This document shows, piece by piece, positions 1 to 15,448 of a stretch of 64,000 nucleotides of DNA (its first letter is position 1; each line of letters opens with the position of its first letter). The notes beneath the pieces are model-generated. The model was not told the origin of the DNA. It saw only the letters and a program-made list of their open reading frames with translations, and made no database searches. Source of the stretch: Candidatus Azobacteroides sp. (GTDB taxonomy: Bacteria; Bacteroidota; Bacteroidia; Bacteroidales; WRGA01); contig WRGA01000125.1 of assembly GCA_009787405.1 (NCBI GenBank), positions 35,109 through 99,108 of the forward strand, in the 5' to 3' direction. Position numbers and translations under genes: made by a program.

Positions 1-753
1 GAACTGTCAGACGGCAGCCGGCAAGTGTTGTCGAATGCCATCGAATTGCCGCAGGTGAAAAGCTACTTCGCACTGCAACCCATGGTCATGCCGGAAAATA
101 TCTACCTGATCGGAAATGTTGTCGGCTGGAATTGGGATGCTGCAACTCAAATGGTACCCGTCTGGGGAACGGAAGGTAAATTCTGGGTGATGCAATATCT
201 GGGAAAAACAGACGGTAACAATGCCGAAATTAAATTTAATACGGCAAAAGCGTGGGACGGCAACGATTTCGGCATGAAAACCGCCGATATTGACGATGCT
301 TCCGGAACGTTGGCCGGTATTTCGGGCGATGATAATATTGTGATCGGAAATCCGGGCTGGTATATCGTAGTGGTAACGACCGAAATTTCAGGACGTGATT
401 ATATTTACCACGTACAGTTCCTCGAACCGAAGGTTTACTTGTTCGGACGTGTATGGAGTGAGGCCGGAATATTTAGCGCCGGCGACGATAATCTGTTTAC
501 AGTGCCCGACATTTCATTAGGTGCTGATGCAGATTTTGTATCGCCTGCATTTGCCAGAAGTGTAAGCACAGACGAAGACGGAGTTCGTGCGTGTGTTGTT
601 ATCAGCGGCGAAGATTGGTGGCATACCGAATTTATGGTATTCGACGGCAAATTGGAATACCGGGGAACAGGTGGTGACCAAACAAGAGTATCCGGAAACG
701 CCGGTCAAAAATTGTACATCAACTTCACGAAGGGAACAGGTAAAATTGAATAA
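1..753 (+). CDS. SusE/SusF-like outer-membrane starch-binding protein, C-terminal part (5' truncated by window edge)
   Basis: Reading frame open from base 1; repeated 'IYLIGNVVGWNWD...' and 'VYLFGRVW' SusE/F-type modules; lies upstream of a second SusE/F-like lipoprotein and GH13/GH97 enzymes. Confidence 0.75.
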   Translation, partial: ELSDGSRQVLSNAIELPQVKSYFALQPMVMPENIYLIGNVVGWNWDAATQMVPVWGTEGKFWVMQYLGKTDGNNAEIKFNTAKAWDGNDFGMKTADIDDASGTLAGISGDDNIVIGNPGWYIVVVTTEISGRDYIYHVQFLEPKVYLFGRVWSEAGIFSAGDDNLFTVPDISLGADADFVSPAFARSVSTDEDGVRACVVISGEDWWHTEFMVFDGKLEYRGTGGDQTRVSGNAGQKLYINFTKGTGKIE

Positions 754-763
754 AAAAATCCGG

Positions 764-789
764 GCATAAGGGTAGAAATGCCCTTATGC
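764..789 (+). other. Intergenic hairpin GCATAAGGG-N8-CCCTTATGC between two SusE/F-like genes
   Basis: Perfect 9-bp inverted repeat; downstream sequence is AT-rich without a clean T-tract, so a weak terminator or mRNA-processing element. Confidence 0.5.
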
Positions 790-819
790 TTATTTATTAA
801 AAATAAAATTCGATAAACA

Positions 820-2271
820 ATGAAAAAAATATATTTCTTTTTAGCAACGCTCCTGGTAGCCGGTTTTTCTGCATGTTCGGACGAGGTGGGTCTTAATGTG
901 ACTCCTCCGCAATCGTATCCGCAAGAAGCTCCGCAGGTGATTGAAGGTTTTACCGTAGCTCCCGGCGATGATTTCAAATCGGACTCACCTTTGGTGCTGA
1001 CAGAGGAAGAACAAGTATTTCAAGTGGCAAAAGTAACGGCTACGCCGGTTATGGCGGAAGGCGCAACGGTAATGTTCAGAACCGAAATTTCCGATACTCC
1101 GGATTTCGGGAATGTGGTAGCATTACCCGTTACAAGCGCCGATAACGCAGCAACAACGCTCTCGTCCGATTTAAGCGAAGCCGTGAAAACGTTATTTAAC
1201 TCGAAAGCTCCCGATGAACATACTATTTATCTGAGGAATTATATTTACATTCTGGACGGAACTTCGGCCTCCTTGATTTCCTCTATGCCGGCTGTGTTCG
1301 GAGCTTACAATGTTACGCCTTATTCAAATGTCATCATTGAATCGGCTTACTATCTGATCGGCGATGTAAACGGTTGGAGTTTCGACAATCTATCGGATAA
1401 CTACAAATTCTATCACAGCGATAAGGATGTGTATGACGATCCCGTTTTTACCATTACGGTTCAAATGGCGGCAAACTCTAATTTCAAAATCGTTCCGCAA
1501 TCAAGCAAAGATTCAGGTGATTGGGGCGGAGTGCTTGGCAATCCTGAAAACGGCAATACTGACTTAGAAGGAGTATTGGTGGCAGGTAACGATGCCGGAG
1601 CGATGCTTGTGGAAGAAGAAGGTTGGGTGAAAATTACCATCAACATGTTGGAATCTACCTATACCATCGAGTTATTGGGCAATCCGTTACGACAACTGTA
1701 TGTTCCCGGTGCTCATCAAAGTACGGTATGGGATCCTCCTACCGCACCCATTGTATTTTCACCTGATCTGGATTGGAAATTCGACGGGTATGTGTATATG
1801 AAAGCCGGAAATGAATTTAAGTTTACCTCCGCTCCCAATTGGACCGGCATCAATTACGGTAATGGCGGAGACGGCGGTGAGCTTTCTATTGACGGTGGCG
1901 CCGGAAATTTAAGTGTTTCCGCAGACGGATTTTACCGCCTGACAGTTGATTTGTCGAAAGAACCGTACACCTATACGGCTACAGCCACTGAGTGGGGATT
2001 GATCGGAGACGCAACGTCCGGAGGCTGGGATGCTTCTACGTCAATGGAATTGAACACGGCAACGGGTGAATGGACCGTTACGACTGATTTAGCAGGAGGA
2101 AAAGCATTCAAATTCCGTGCAAACAATGGTTGGGATATTAATCTCGGCGGCGACGTAAACAATTTAACGTACAACGGAGACAATATTCCGGTTGCTTCAA
2201 GCGGTACTTACCTGATTACATTGAAATTAGGTGATCCCAAGGCTTACACGTGTACGATCGTTAAACAATAA
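820..2271 (+). CDS. SusE/SusF-like outer-membrane lipoprotein with starch-binding-like repeats
   Basis: Lipoprotein signal MKKIYFFLATLLVAGFSAC; SusE-type N-terminal region followed by 'YYLIGDVNGW' and 'WGLIGDATSGGWD' modules. Confidence 0.85.
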   Translation: MKKIYFFLATLLVAGFSACSDEVGLNVTPPQSYPQEAPQVIEGFTVAPGDDFKSDSPLVLTEEEQVFQVAKVTATPVMAEGATVMFRTEISDTPDFGNVVALPVTSADNAATTLSSDLSEAVKTLFNSKAPDEHTIYLRNYIYILDGTSASLISSMPAVFGAYNVTPYSNVIIESAYYLIGDVNGWSFDNLSDNYKFYHSDKDVYDDPVFTITVQMAANSNFKIVPQSSKDSGDWGGVLGNPENGNTDLEGVLVAGNDAGAMLVEEEGWVKITINMLESTYTIELLGNPLRQLYVPGAHQSTVWDPPTAPIVFSPDLDWKFDGYVYMKAGNEFKFTSAPNWTGINYGNGGDGGELSIDGGAGNLSVSADGFYRLTVDLSKEPYTYTATATEWGLIGDATSGGWDASTSMELNTATGEWTVTTDLAGGKAFKFRANNGWDINLGGDVNNLTYNGDNIPVASSGTYLITLKLGDPKAYTCTIVKQ

Positions 2272-2293
2272 ATCGATATCGGTTTTTCTATAG

Positions 2294-2324
2294 AAAAAGG
2301 CCGTCCGAACGGACGGCCTTTTTT
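2294..2324 (+). terminator. Strong intrinsic terminator between SusE/F-like gene and GH13 gene
   Basis: AAAAAGGCCGTCC-GAAC-GGACGGCCTTTTTT, perfect GC-rich stem plus T-tract. Confidence 0.85.
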
Positions 2325-2358
2325 AAATTAAACAAACAATAAATTCATTCTCTTAATC

Positions 2359-6404
<4,046 letters not shown>

Positions 6405-6514
6405 GAGGTTTCAGGAATTATATAAGATGAACAATCCCGATAAATAAAAGCAGATGCTTGATATTTATCGGGATTTTATGATGTCCTCCCGGCTTATAAA
6501 ATTATTCCGGTTTC

Positions 6515-6733
6515 TTATTTCCTGTCATTTCTCGTTTTACTCCGAAACCGGTTCCGCCATGTCTGCACCACCCACAACAAAATAATGGCGGCCAACGTGA
6601 CTCCGATGATAATATAATACTCCGTAAAATCGCCTTTTTCCGCGTATTTCGGATAAGCGAGATAAGATATGACACCCAGATAGATTAACAATCCGACCAC
6701 CATGATATTTTTCTTTTTAAATTTTCCCGGCAT
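6515..6733 (-). CDS. Small two-TM membrane protein, hypothetical
   Basis: 72 aa with two hydrophobic segments and a basic C-terminus. Confidence 0.6.
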   Translation of the reverse strand: MPGKFKKKNIMVVGLLIYLGVISYLAYPKYAEKGDFTEYYIIIGVTLAAIILLWVVQTWRNRFRSKTRNDRK

Positions 6734-6778
6734 AATCGCTTCAGGTTAAGGGATAAAATAATCGGTGATTTTCCTCAA

Positions 6779-6902
6779 TAAGTACCAAGCAAGAATTTAA
6801 TATCTGCTATTTTAAACGCAAAGATACAAAGCCACACAAAAGATTTTAAACTTCGCGTCTTTCCGTCTTTGTGACTTGGCATTTAAAATGCGACATACTT
6901 AA
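6779..6902 (+). repeat. Dispersed palindromic intergenic element, copy A
   Basis: TAAGTACC...AGAATTTAATATCTGCTATTTTAAACGC...TTTAAACTTCGCGTCTTTCCGTCTTTGTGACTTGGCATTTAAAATGCGACATACTTA; matches copies B-E. Confidence 0.8.
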
Positions 6903-6924
6903 TAGGGTTTGTTGTGTGGTATGA

Positions 6925-8535
6925 TTATTCTTTTTTCCCCGACAGCAACATCGAATATGCCTTGGAATCACTGATGATTTCAAACGCTTTTTGCAACGGC
7001 TTGTTTTCGGAATTGATCACTTTGTAATATTCGTTTTGATCGAACAAATCACGCGCCACCAAAGATTTGATCTGCAATTCGATCAACGGCCTCGATTTCC
7101 GGTATTGTTCTTCGTCATACTTGACTTTATCTTCTTCTCCCGTTTTGATCATTTCCTGCAACATCTCATCGGTTACTGTAAATTCCTTATTAAACTTATT
7201 AAAATCAGGATATTTTTGTTTGAGAACGGTTCCGTTATTTTCAAAATAATTGATGACAAAACGATTTAAAGCACCTCGTGCAACCAAATTCCGATGAAAA
7301 TCGGTATAGCGGGTTGTGTCCATCGGTACAAAAATATCAGGCATGATTCCGCCGCCGCCATATACCGTCCGACCATACCGCAAAGTCTTGTATTTCAATG
7401 AGTCGGGAAAATGAATGCTGTCGGCGCTGACCATTTCCCCATGTTTAAACCGGTCGGTCAGATCTCTCTGATATTGCTCTTCGCCTCCATTATAAGGTTT
7501 TTGAATGCATCTTCCGGAAGGGGTGTAATACCGTGCAACGGTCAACCTCATCATAGAACCGTCAGGGAAAGGAATCGGACGTTGCACCAATCCTTTTCCG
7601 AAGGTTCTCCGGCCTATAACCACGGCTCTGTCCCAATCCTGCAAAGCTCCCGTGACAATTTCACTTGCCGATGCAGAGCCTTCATCAACCAACACAATCA
7701 AATTTTCTTTTTCAAAATCTCCTTTATCCGTTGCATTAATCGTTTGTTTTCCCTGATGAACGCCCTCTGTATATACAATCAGTTGTCCTCCTCCCAAAAA
7801 CTCATCGGCAATATCGGTCGCGGCATTCATGTATCCGCCGCCGTTACCCTGCAAATCGAAAATCAGGTTCTTCATCCCCTGAGCCTGTAATTTTTTGAGT
7901 GCCGTTAAAAATTCATCGTGAGAAGTGGATGCAAAACGATTCAGTTTAATGTAACCGGTTTCTTTATTAATCATATACGAAGCATCCAAACTGTAAATAG
8001 GTATTTTATCGCGGATAATTTTAAAGTCGATCAAATCGCTGATGCCTCTGCGCAATACTTTTACATTGGCGACAGTTCCTTTTTTCCCTCTCAAGCGCCT
8101 CATGACGTCGGTGTTGCTCATATTTACACCGGCAATGGTTGAATCATTGACCGAGACAATACGATCTCCCGCCCTGATTCCGACTTTCTCCGAAGGTCCT
8201 CCGGGAATGGTCGACACCACAAAAAGCGTATCTTTGAGCATGTTGAATTGAATTCCGATTCCGTCGAAATTACCTTGAAGCGGTTCATTCAATTCTTTGG
8301 CTTCTTTTGCCGTCATGTAATCGGAATGCGGATCCAGATTTTGCAATAAGGAGACAATGGCTTCTTCGACCAGCGTATTCTGATTTAATGTGTCGACATA
8401 CAAATTCTCGATGGCATATACGGCGTAGCTCAATTTGGATGCCGCATCATTCATTTTTAAAAACGGCCCTTGAGCAAATCCTGTTGTTGTAAAAATAATT
8501 ATACAAAAAATGGTAAATGCGATTTTATTTTTCAT
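6925..8535 (-). CDS. S41 family C-terminal processing peptidase
   Basis: PDZ 'GIGIQFNMLKDTLFVVSTIPGGPSEKVGIRAGDRIVSVND'; catalytic 'VLVDEGSASASEIVTGALQDWDRAVVIGRRTFGKGLVQ'. Confidence 0.93.
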   Translation of the reverse strand: MKNKIAFTIFCIIIFTTTGFAQGPFLKMNDAASKLSYAVYAIENLYVDTLNQNTLVEEAIVSLLQNLDPHSDYMTAKEAKELNEPLQGNFDGIGIQFNMLKDTLFVVSTIPGGPSEKVGIRAGDRIVSVNDSTIAGVNMSNTDVMRRLRGKKGTVANVKVLRRGISDLIDFKIIRDKIPIYSLDASYMINKETGYIKLNRFASTSHDEFLTALKKLQAQGMKNLIFDLQGNGGGYMNAATDIADEFLGGGQLIVYTEGVHQGKQTINATDKGDFEKENLIVLVDEGSASASEIVTGALQDWDRAVVIGRRTFGKGLVQRPIPFPDGSMMRLTVARYYTPSGRCIQKPYNGGEEQYQRDLTDRFKHGEMVSADSIHFPDSLKYKTLRYGRTVYGGGGIMPDIFVPMDTTRYTDFHRNLVARGALNRFVINYFENNGTVLKQKYPDFNKFNKEFTVTDEMLQEMIKTGEEDKVKYDEEQYRKSRPLIELQIKSLVARDLFDQNEYYKVINSENKPLQKAFEIISDSKAYSMLLSGKKE

Positions 8536-8562
8536 ACGTCAATGTTTTATTATTTTTTCCTC

Positions 8563-9666
8563 TTATTTTACCTCCACCCGTTTTGTCGGAGCCATATTCC
8601 GGTTTCTGAGTTCCACCTGCCGCACGACTTCTTCGGCCAAACGAATAAATGCTTTTCCGGTTATCGAATTTTCATTCAACGCAACCGGAGTTCCGGTATC
8701 TCCGCCTTCACAAATGCTTTGCACAACCGGTATTTGACCCAATAACGGAATCTGTAATTCTTCGGACAACCGTTTTGCTCCTTCCTTTCCGAAAATATAA
8801 TATTTGTTTTCGGGGAGTTCGGCCGGAGTAAACCAGGCCATGTTTTCTATCAATCCTAAAACGGGAACATTTATTTTATCGCTCCGGAACATCGAAATTC
8901 CTTTACGGGCATCGGCCAATGCTACTTCCTGCGGTGTGCTTACGATAATTGCTCCCGTTACGGCCAACGTTTGCACCAGTGTCAAATGAATATCGCTTGT
9001 TCCGGGAGGAAGATCAAGCAAAAAATAATCCAAATCACCCCAGTCAGCATCCGCAATCAGCTGCCTCAAGGCATTGCTCGCCATTCCGCCGCGCCATACG
9101 GTCGCATTGTTTTTATCGACAAAAAAACCCATCGACAATAATTTGACGCCGTATTTTTCTTCCGGAATAATCAAGTCTCGCCCTTCCCGGTTTTCCAAAA
9201 CGGGACGAGCATCTTCCATGCCGAACATCTTGGGTACTGAAGGTCCGAAAATATCTGCGTCCAAAAGTCCCGCACGATAACCGAGTTTCGCCAGAGCAAC
9301 CACCAAATTAGCCGAAACAGTCGATTTTCCGACCCCGCCCTTCCCCGACGAAACAGCTATGATATTTTTCACCCGGGGCAATAATTTTTCCGGTTCGGGA
9401 TGAGTGATTTGCCGGGTATGCACCGTTATATTCCCCTGTATTTCGACATCATTCCCCACATATATGAGAATCGCCGATTCCGCTGCTTTTACCACCGATT
9501 TGATAAACGGATCGGTCGCTTTTTCGAATGTCATCGAAAAGCTCACTTTTTTTCCGTCGATACGAATGTCATCATCCACCATTCCCGACTCCACTATATT
9601 TTTTCCGGTGCCGGGATATCTTACTTTCGATAATGCATCCAATATTAACTTGGGATAAAGACTCAT
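8563..9666 (-). CDS. Mrp/NBP35 family P-loop ATPase (Fe-S cluster carrier)
   Basis: DUF59-like N-terminus; Walker A 'SSGKGGVGKSTVSANL'; 'LLDADIFGPSVPKM'; start set at MSLYPKLILDALSKV. Confidence 0.92.
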   Translation of the reverse strand: MSLYPKLILDALSKVRYPGTGKNIVESGMVDDDIRIDGKKVSFSMTFEKATDPFIKSVVKAAESAILIYVGNDVEIQGNITVHTRQITHPEPEKLLPRVKNIIAVSSGKGGVGKSTVSANLVVALAKLGYRAGLLDADIFGPSVPKMFGMEDARPVLENREGRDLIIPEEKYGVKLLSMGFFVDKNNATVWRGGMASNALRQLIADADWGDLDYFLLDLPPGTSDIHLTLVQTLAVTGAIIVSTPQEVALADARKGISMFRSDKINVPVLGLIENMAWFTPAELPENKYYIFGKEGAKRLSEELQIPLLGQIPVVQSICEGGDTGTPVALNENSITGKAFIRLAEEVVRQVELRNRNMAPTKRVEVK

Positions 9667-9691
9667 CGTTATGTTTTCTCTCATTAACAAA

Positions 9692-10447
9692 TCAACTTCC
9701 GAACAGTTCATTCAATCGGCCTCTGTGATAGCTTCGATAAATATCGTGAGGAATTTCAATATCCGGCTCTTTGATTTCCGCTTTTTCCTTGACGACAAAC
9801 TTAAGATACTTGATATTCAAACCCCGTTCTCTCCATTGCTTTTCATAAAAAGTCTGAATGGATAAAATATCATCGGCCACATTCGAATGATATAAATCAT
9901 CGGTATCGGCTAAAACCGGAAAATCGTTTAATTTTATCATTTCCCAAGTATAAGCATACAGAAAATTACTGTCTGTCTTCAAATGAATGATTCCCTCCGG
10001 AAGCAGAAATTTCCGATACAATCGCAAAAAACGACTCGAAGTCAACCGCTTGCCGACCTTTCGCATCTGAGGATCGGGGAAAGTCAACCATATTTCGGCG
10101 ACTTCTCCGGGGCCGAAAAAATGATCAATCAGTTCTATTTGCGTCCGAATGAAAGCAACATTCGTCAATCCTTTTTCCGACGATTGTTTTGCTCCGGTCC
10201 ACATTCTGGCCCCTTTGATATCGACTCCTATAAAATTTTTATCGGGAAACAATTCTGCAAGTCCCACGGTATATTCTCCTTTTCCGCATCCGAGTTCCAG
10301 CACGATGGGATGATCATTCTTAAAAAATGCATCATTCCAATTTGCCTTCAATTCGAATCCTTTTTCTTTCAATACCGAAAACGGATATTGAAACACATGC
10401 GGATAAAAAGACATGTCGCTGAATTTCTGCAACTTATTTTTCCCCAT
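9692..10447 (-). CDS. trmB: tRNA (guanine-N7-)-methyltransferase TrmB
   Basis: '[34 protein letters not shown]', '[13 protein letters not shown]'; start chosen at MGKNKLQKF. Confidence 0.92.
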   Translation of the reverse strand: MGKNKLQKFSDMSFYPHVFQYPFSVLKEKGFELKANWNDAFFKNDHPIVLELGCGKGEYTVGLAELFPDKNFIGVDIKGARMWTGAKQSSEKGLTNVAFIRTQIELIDHFFGPGEVAEIWLTFPDPQMRKVGKRLTSSRFLRLYRKFLLPEGIIHLKTDSNFLYAYTWEMIKLNDFPVLADTDDLYHSNVADDILSIQTFYEKQWRERGLNIKYLKFVVKEKAEIKEPDIEIPHDIYRSYHRGRLNELFGS

Positions 10448-10464
10448 GACTTGTGTTACCGATT

Positions 10465-12225
10465 CTATTGACAATAATTATCGAACCCGTATCCCGGCTG
10501 TTGATCACAAACATTGAATATATTCAGATTCGAAGGGTTTAACAACGATTCCGGTACTGATCCGGTCAATCGGTTTCCTTCCAGATACAAGAATTTCAAT
10601 GATTTCATGCCGCCCAATTCGGACGGAATGCTCCCCGTCAAATTATTATTCGACAAATTCAATGTCATCAAGACATTCAAATTGCCCAATTCAGGCGGAA
10701 TATTTCCGGATAATTGATTGTTTCCGGCAGGAAAATCCTCCAATTTGGAAAGATTGCCCAGTTCGGACGGAACAGGCCCGGTCAATTGATTGTCATTAAT
10801 CGAAAAATACGTCAACTCGGTTAATTTACCTAAAGTCGAAGGGATGGAGCCCGTCAATTGATTATTATCCAAATATAATTGAAGCAAACCGGTTAAATTT
10901 CCCAATGATTCGGGAATGGATCCCGACAACCGGTTTTCTTCTATTTCCAAAACCGTCAAACCGGTCAGATTGCCTATTTGTTCAGGAATGGCGCCGGTTA
11001 ACGCATTAGAGTACAATTTCAATTCTTTTAATGCCTTCAGATTTCCCAATCTGGTCGGGATACTTCCGGATAATTGATTGTTATTCAAATACAAATATTG
11101 CAACTTCGCCAAATTACCGATGGCGTCAAGTATGTTTCCCGACAAGCCATTATCGCTTAAAGACAAATATTCCAAATTCGATAACGAACTTAAATCCGGA
11201 ATGCTTCCGATGAACTTATTATTCGACAAATTCAATCTTTTCAATGATAAAATACTTTTTGCAACGAAAGGAATATTTCCTTCGTATAAATTGCCGCTTA
11301 AGGATAACTCTTCTAAATTGGTCAATCCGGAAAATTCCGACGGAATATTGCCCGACAATTTGTTTCCGATCAGAGAAAGCACTTTCAAATAGGTCAAATT
11401 TGATATTTCCGACGGAAGTTCCCCCTGCAAATTACCGTTGTTCAGGCTTAATCCGATTACACGTCCGTTCGACACCGTAACTCCCTTCCATGCGGTGATG
11501 GGATCGGTCAACGCCCATCGCTTATCAGATGTCCAGTTGCTTCCGCCCAATGTATTGTAAACTTTTACCAAAACAGTACTGTCCGCTCCTCTTTCCAAAT
11601 TTGAACTTTCGGCTTGTGTAATCACCAAATCGGTATAAACATTGCCGCCTACCTGCTTGAATCGAACAGTTCCCGTTCGTTGTGTGTAAGAATTGGTTAC
11701 AATTCTCAATGAACAATAATTCGCTCCGGAAGAAATGGTCGGCAAAATAATCCAACCGTTATCGGACGAAACTTCCCAATCGCCGACATTGGAAGCGACC
11801 ATAACATTTAATGTAGCGCTTGCCGCTGCAATCGATGCGGTGTTCCGGGATAATGCAATCATCGGAACGGTTCCGGTTTGAAGAATTTTTATGGTATCTT
11901 GCCCCGCAGCTCCTTTCAATGCTATATACGCCGATCTGGGTGACGTAGACGTATTTGCGGTAACTGTTACCGTCATGGTTGTACTTTCATTTTTGCTCGA
12001 AGATGGAGAAATCGTACACCAAGGTTCGCTATTCGAAGCTTTCCAATTGTCCGTGGAATATACCAGGACTGTTTGGCTGCTGTCTCTTTGCGAAAATGTC
12101 AATCTTACGGGACTTACCGAAAAGGATTTTACCTCATCGTCTTTGCTGCATCCGATAAGGACGGATAAGCCGATTAATGAACCGATGGTATAAAAAAGAA
12201 AGGATTTTTTGAAATGTATTATCAT
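10465..12225 (-). CDS. BACON-domain, leucine-rich-repeat lipoprotein (plant-type LRR consensus)
   Basis: Lipobox 'LSVLIGC'; two BACON-like modules; about 12 repeats of L(T/S)GSIPxxLGNLxxLxxLxLxxNxL. Confidence 0.85.
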   Translation of the reverse strand: MIIHFKKSFLFYTIGSLIGLSVLIGCSKDDEVKSFSVSPVRLTFSQRDSSQTVLVYSTDNWKASNSEPWCTISPSSSKNESTTMTVTVTANTSTSPRSAYIALKGAAGQDTIKILQTGTVPMIALSRNTASIAAASATLNVMVASNVGDWEVSSDNGWIILPTISSGANYCSLRIVTNSYTQRTGTVRFKQVGGNVYTDLVITQAESSNLERGADSTVLVKVYNTLGGSNWTSDKRWALTDPITAWKGVTVSNGRVIGLSLNNGNLQGELPSEISNLTYLKVLSLIGNKLSGNIPSEFSGLTNLEELSLSGNLYEGNIPFVAKSILSLKRLNLSNNKFIGSIPDLSSLSNLEYLSLSDNGLSGNILDAIGNLAKLQYLYLNNNQLSGSIPTRLGNLKALKELKLYSNALTGAIPEQIGNLTGLTVLEIEENRLSGSIPESLGNLTGLLQLYLDNNQLTGSIPSTLGKLTELTYFSINDNQLTGPVPSELGNLSKLEDFPAGNNQLSGNIPPELGNLNVLMTLNLSNNNLTGSIPSELGGMKSLKFLYLEGNRLTGSVPESLLNPSNLNIFNVCDQQPGYGFDNYCQ

Positions 12226-12456
12226 ATAGTCTATTGTTTCTTTGTTACAAAACAAAACGATTTTTAATCGTATGATCCGATTTTTATAGAGGTACCCCTC
12301 TACTGAAAGTAATTTTTCAAATGTTACGCAAATGTAATAAATTAACCTAAATGGTATTCGGTCATTTTTATTTTATATAAAATAAACCATGTTTAAGGAC
12401 TGTTTTGGAAGAAATCATCAAAGAATGTATAAAGTAAATGACTTTTACATACGAAT

Positions 12457-12518
12457 AAAAAAACCGACCTTATTCTCAATCATTCATTCGAACGGATTGA
12501 AAATGCCGTCGGTTTTTT
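12457..12518 (-). terminator. Intrinsic terminator downstream of porZ
   Basis: AAAAAAACCGAC...GTCGGTTTTTT inverted repeat; T-tract on minus strand. Confidence 0.6.
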
Positions 12519-12534
12519 ACACGCAAATGTCTGC

Positions 12535-14796
12535 TTATTTTATCATCATGATCTTGCTTATGACACTTTGACTGCCATCATTGTTTGTCGCCCAAACAAG
12601 GTAAATCCCGGTGCTCACTCTTTCCCCTGATTTATATTTTCCGCTCCAGCTGAATTGTCCGCCCTGAGATTGTCCTTCGTAAATCAAATTACCGCTTATG
12701 TCCGTTATTTTTACCGTTGAATTTTCGATTAACCCGGTCACGGATATTATACCGGTATAGTCCGGTTTCACCGGATTCGGATATACATATACATTTGAAT
12801 AATCGGGTTTCCCTTCGATGGCATCCCCTTTGTATGAAATAATTCCTGCATCCGTTCCGATAAATACTTCTCCGGTGTTGGGATTGATTGCCAATGACAT
12901 AATTTTATTCGAAAGCAGCGGACTGTTTTCTTTGGTAAAATGATGTATTGTTTGCAATCCGTCTGCACTGACTAAATAAAGGCCGCTACTTGCCGTTCCC
13001 AACCATTTCCGGTTTCCTCCGTCGACAGCAATGACATTGATCACTTCACTATCCAGTAAATAATCGGCCAAATTGGTTCCGTCATTTCTGGGAATTTTTA
13101 TTCTTGTACAAGTAAAATTAGGGCTATATACTATACTCGGATCATTCTTTACATTATTAAATACAATCGGCCCTCTATCTGTTGCTACCCAGATATTTCC
13201 GATCCTATCTTCTGCCATGTAATTATAATCCTTTGAATCGAGAGTCAATCCATCTTGATCCGAAAAATTTAAAAACCATTTGTATTTTTGAACTTCAAAA
13301 TTATCATTATCATCAAAAATCAAAATACCTTTTCCCGAACCATAATTTCCGATAATCCATTTTTGCCCGAATGAAGTAATTCTAAAACAAGGAAACTCTC
13401 GTTGAGCCACTTCCGCAAAATACAAATGCTTGTAAGCATTATCTTTCGTCAAAACTTTTATAATATTAAATGTTTGATTATTAAGCATATACAAATTGTA
13501 GTATTTATCGTAAATTATAGCTGTGATCCAAACAATACCATTAACATTTGCCTCTGTCAATCCGTCTTTAAAATACTGCTTTTCAAGATTTCCATTCCGA
13601 TATTCTAATAATCCGTTCGCATAAGTACCTATAAAAAGATGATTGTAATCTCGAGGATCAACCACTACATCCAATACTTCATTAAAAGGAATCTTTATAT
13701 TACTCCAAGAAGTTCCGTCATATTCCATAAGGTAGCCGGGAGTATTCGAAGCATAAGCTCTTCGTCCTCCGCTGGGCACATACAATTTACTATAATCCGG
13801 AGAAAATATCAATTCCGGAGCATTGTTCAAAATAGGGCCATTGGGTTTAATATTACTCAATATTTTTTCACCGGTATTTTTCACACAAACCAACCCTTCG
13901 CTTCCGGATGCCACCCAATAGGAATTATTATCGGAAGAAACAGCCGCAGAAGCAGTCGTAAGTCCGGCTATCGTCTCCAATGACAATGTCGTAGTATAGG
14001 AATATACCGAAGACGGCGCAGTAACCAACATGCGACCATTGGAAACTGACAACGCTTTGACATTGCTGACTTTAAGATACAATGACCATGCAGAATTCAA
14101 GTATTGATAGATTCCGTTTGATCCATTTAATAAATATATTCCACCTTGATATTCAACTAATTGAGTTCCTATCGGAGATCCGGGAATCAAATTCCAGTTT
14201 TGATAATCCAACAAATTGTCCGTTAAATTCGCTTTATAAACACCTGCCGATGTAGATGCAAATATTTCCGTATCCGTAATGGCAACTCCATAAACAGGAA
14301 GAGCGACATCGTCTTTTTTGATGGTGTATGTAGCCGGTATTTGATATTTGTTCACATCGACAACAACAACACCTATACCTGTCGACAAATAAGCCAGCGT
14401 CCCTTTGAAATACACATCATAAATTGTTTTGTCTCCCGTCATGACTTTATTCATGAAATCCGGAACATTAACCACCCCATTGTTCAACATCAAATCAATA
14501 TTGGCGTCACTGTAGCCGATAAACAAAAGGTTATTCTCTTTACTGTAAGAAATTTTTACAATATTATTGTCATTTAATCCCGTCAACTTGGAATAGGCCC
14601 TGAGTTCTCCTCCGCTTTTATCGTAAGAAAATAAAGCGCCGTTGGCAAAACCGAATACCAAATTAGGACTTTCCGCCACTTGAGTCACCGATGAATAAGC
14701 AAGATGAGTTCTCCACTCCCCCACCGCCATTTGTGTATAAGCAGTAAATGTAGTTGCAATAACTCCCGATATTATTAAAGATACAATTTTTCTCAT
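12535..14796 (-). CDS. porZ: Type IX secretion system protein PorZ (beta-propeller plus C-terminal sorting-like domain)
   Basis: '[36 protein letters not shown]' N-terminus; propeller repeats; '[18 protein letters not shown]...[27 protein letters not shown]' CTD. Confidence 0.85.
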   Translation of the reverse strand: MRKIVSLIISGVIATTFTAYTQMAVGEWRTHLAYSSVTQVAESPNLVFGFANGALFSYDKSGGELRAYSKLTGLNDNNIVKISYSKENNLLFIGYSDANIDLMLNNGVVNVPDFMNKVMTGDKTIYDVYFKGTLAYLSTGIGVVVVDVNKYQIPATYTIKKDDVALPVYGVAITDTEIFASTSAGVYKANLTDNLLDYQNWNLIPGSPIGTQLVEYQGGIYLLNGSNGIYQYLNSAWSLYLKVSNVKALSVSNGRMLVTAPSSVYSYTTTLSLETIAGLTTASAAVSSDNNSYWVASGSEGLVCVKNTGEKILSNIKPNGPILNNAPELIFSPDYSKLYVPSGGRRAYASNTPGYLMEYDGTSWSNIKIPFNEVLDVVVDPRDYNHLFIGTYANGLLEYRNGNLEKQYFKDGLTEANVNGIVWITAIIYDKYYNLYMLNNQTFNIIKVLTKDNAYKHLYFAEVAQREFPCFRITSFGQKWIIGNYGSGKGILIFDDNDNFEVQKYKWFLNFSDQDGLTLDSKDYNYMAEDRIGNIWVATDRGPIVFNNVKNDPSIVYSPNFTCTRIKIPRNDGTNLADYLLDSEVINVIAVDGGNRKWLGTASSGLYLVSADGLQTIHHFTKENSPLLSNKIMSLAINPNTGEVFIGTDAGIISYKGDAIEGKPDYSNVYVYPNPVKPDYTGIISVTGLIENSTVKITDISGNLIYEGQSQGGQFSWSGKYKSGERVSTGIYLVWATNNDGSQSVISKIMMIK

Positions 14797-15377
14797 GGAT
14801 TTAATTTTTTTATAAATGTTATCAGTTTTTGGGCTGCACGAGCTCTATGACTTATTTGATTTTTTATCTCTAATTCCATTTCCGCAAATGTCAGATCACA
14901 ATCCGCCGCTTTAAAAATCGGATCATAACCGAAACCGGACATTCCTCTTTTTTCCCGGATGATTTCTCCATCCACTTTCCCTTCAAACAAATATTCTTTT
15001 CCGTCGATAATCAATGCGATAACCGTCCTGAAACAGGCCTTCCGGTTTTTCACACCGGATAACTCATTCAACACTTTATTCATATTGGCTTCGGGATTTT
15101 TTTCAACTCCGGCATAACGCGCCGAATAAACTCCCGGAGCATTATTCAATGCTTCAATTTCCAACCCCGTATCATCGGCAAAGCAGTCTTTTCCGAATTT
15201 CCGGTAGATATAACGAGCTTTCATCAACGCATTTTCTTCCAACGTTTCTCCTGTTTCGGGAATATCCTCAAAACATCCTATTTCATTTAACGTTTGAACT
15301 TCGAATTTGTTGTCTGACAGTTGGATAATTTCTTCCAATTTATGCCGGTTGTTCGTGGCAAATACAAATTTTCTCAT
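14793..15377 (-). CDS. rdgB: Non-canonical purine NTP pyrophosphatase (RdgB/HAM1)
   Basis: '[14 protein letters not shown]', '[23 protein letters not shown]', 'GFGYDPIF'. Confidence 0.94.
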   Translation of the reverse strand: MRKFVFATNNRHKLEEIIQLSDNKFEVQTLNEIGCFEDIPETGETLEENALMKARYIYRKFGKDCFADDTGLEIEALNNAPGVYSARYAGVEKNPEANMNKVLNELSGVKNRKACFRTVIALIIDGKEYLFEGKVDGEIIREKRGMSGFGYDPIFKAADCDLTFAEMELEIKNQISHRARAAQKLITFIKKLNP

Positions 15378-15448
15378 CCGTGGTAAAAGTATAAAATCTT
15401 ATTCATTTTCAGACAGAATATGACCTTTTTTCACATTTTTACAGCTTT

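Noticed and set aside
10560-11450. Regularly spaced ~72-nt repeats resembling a repeat array/CRISPR
   Set aside because: Period matches 24-residue LRR units in frame; no identical direct repeats with unique spacers
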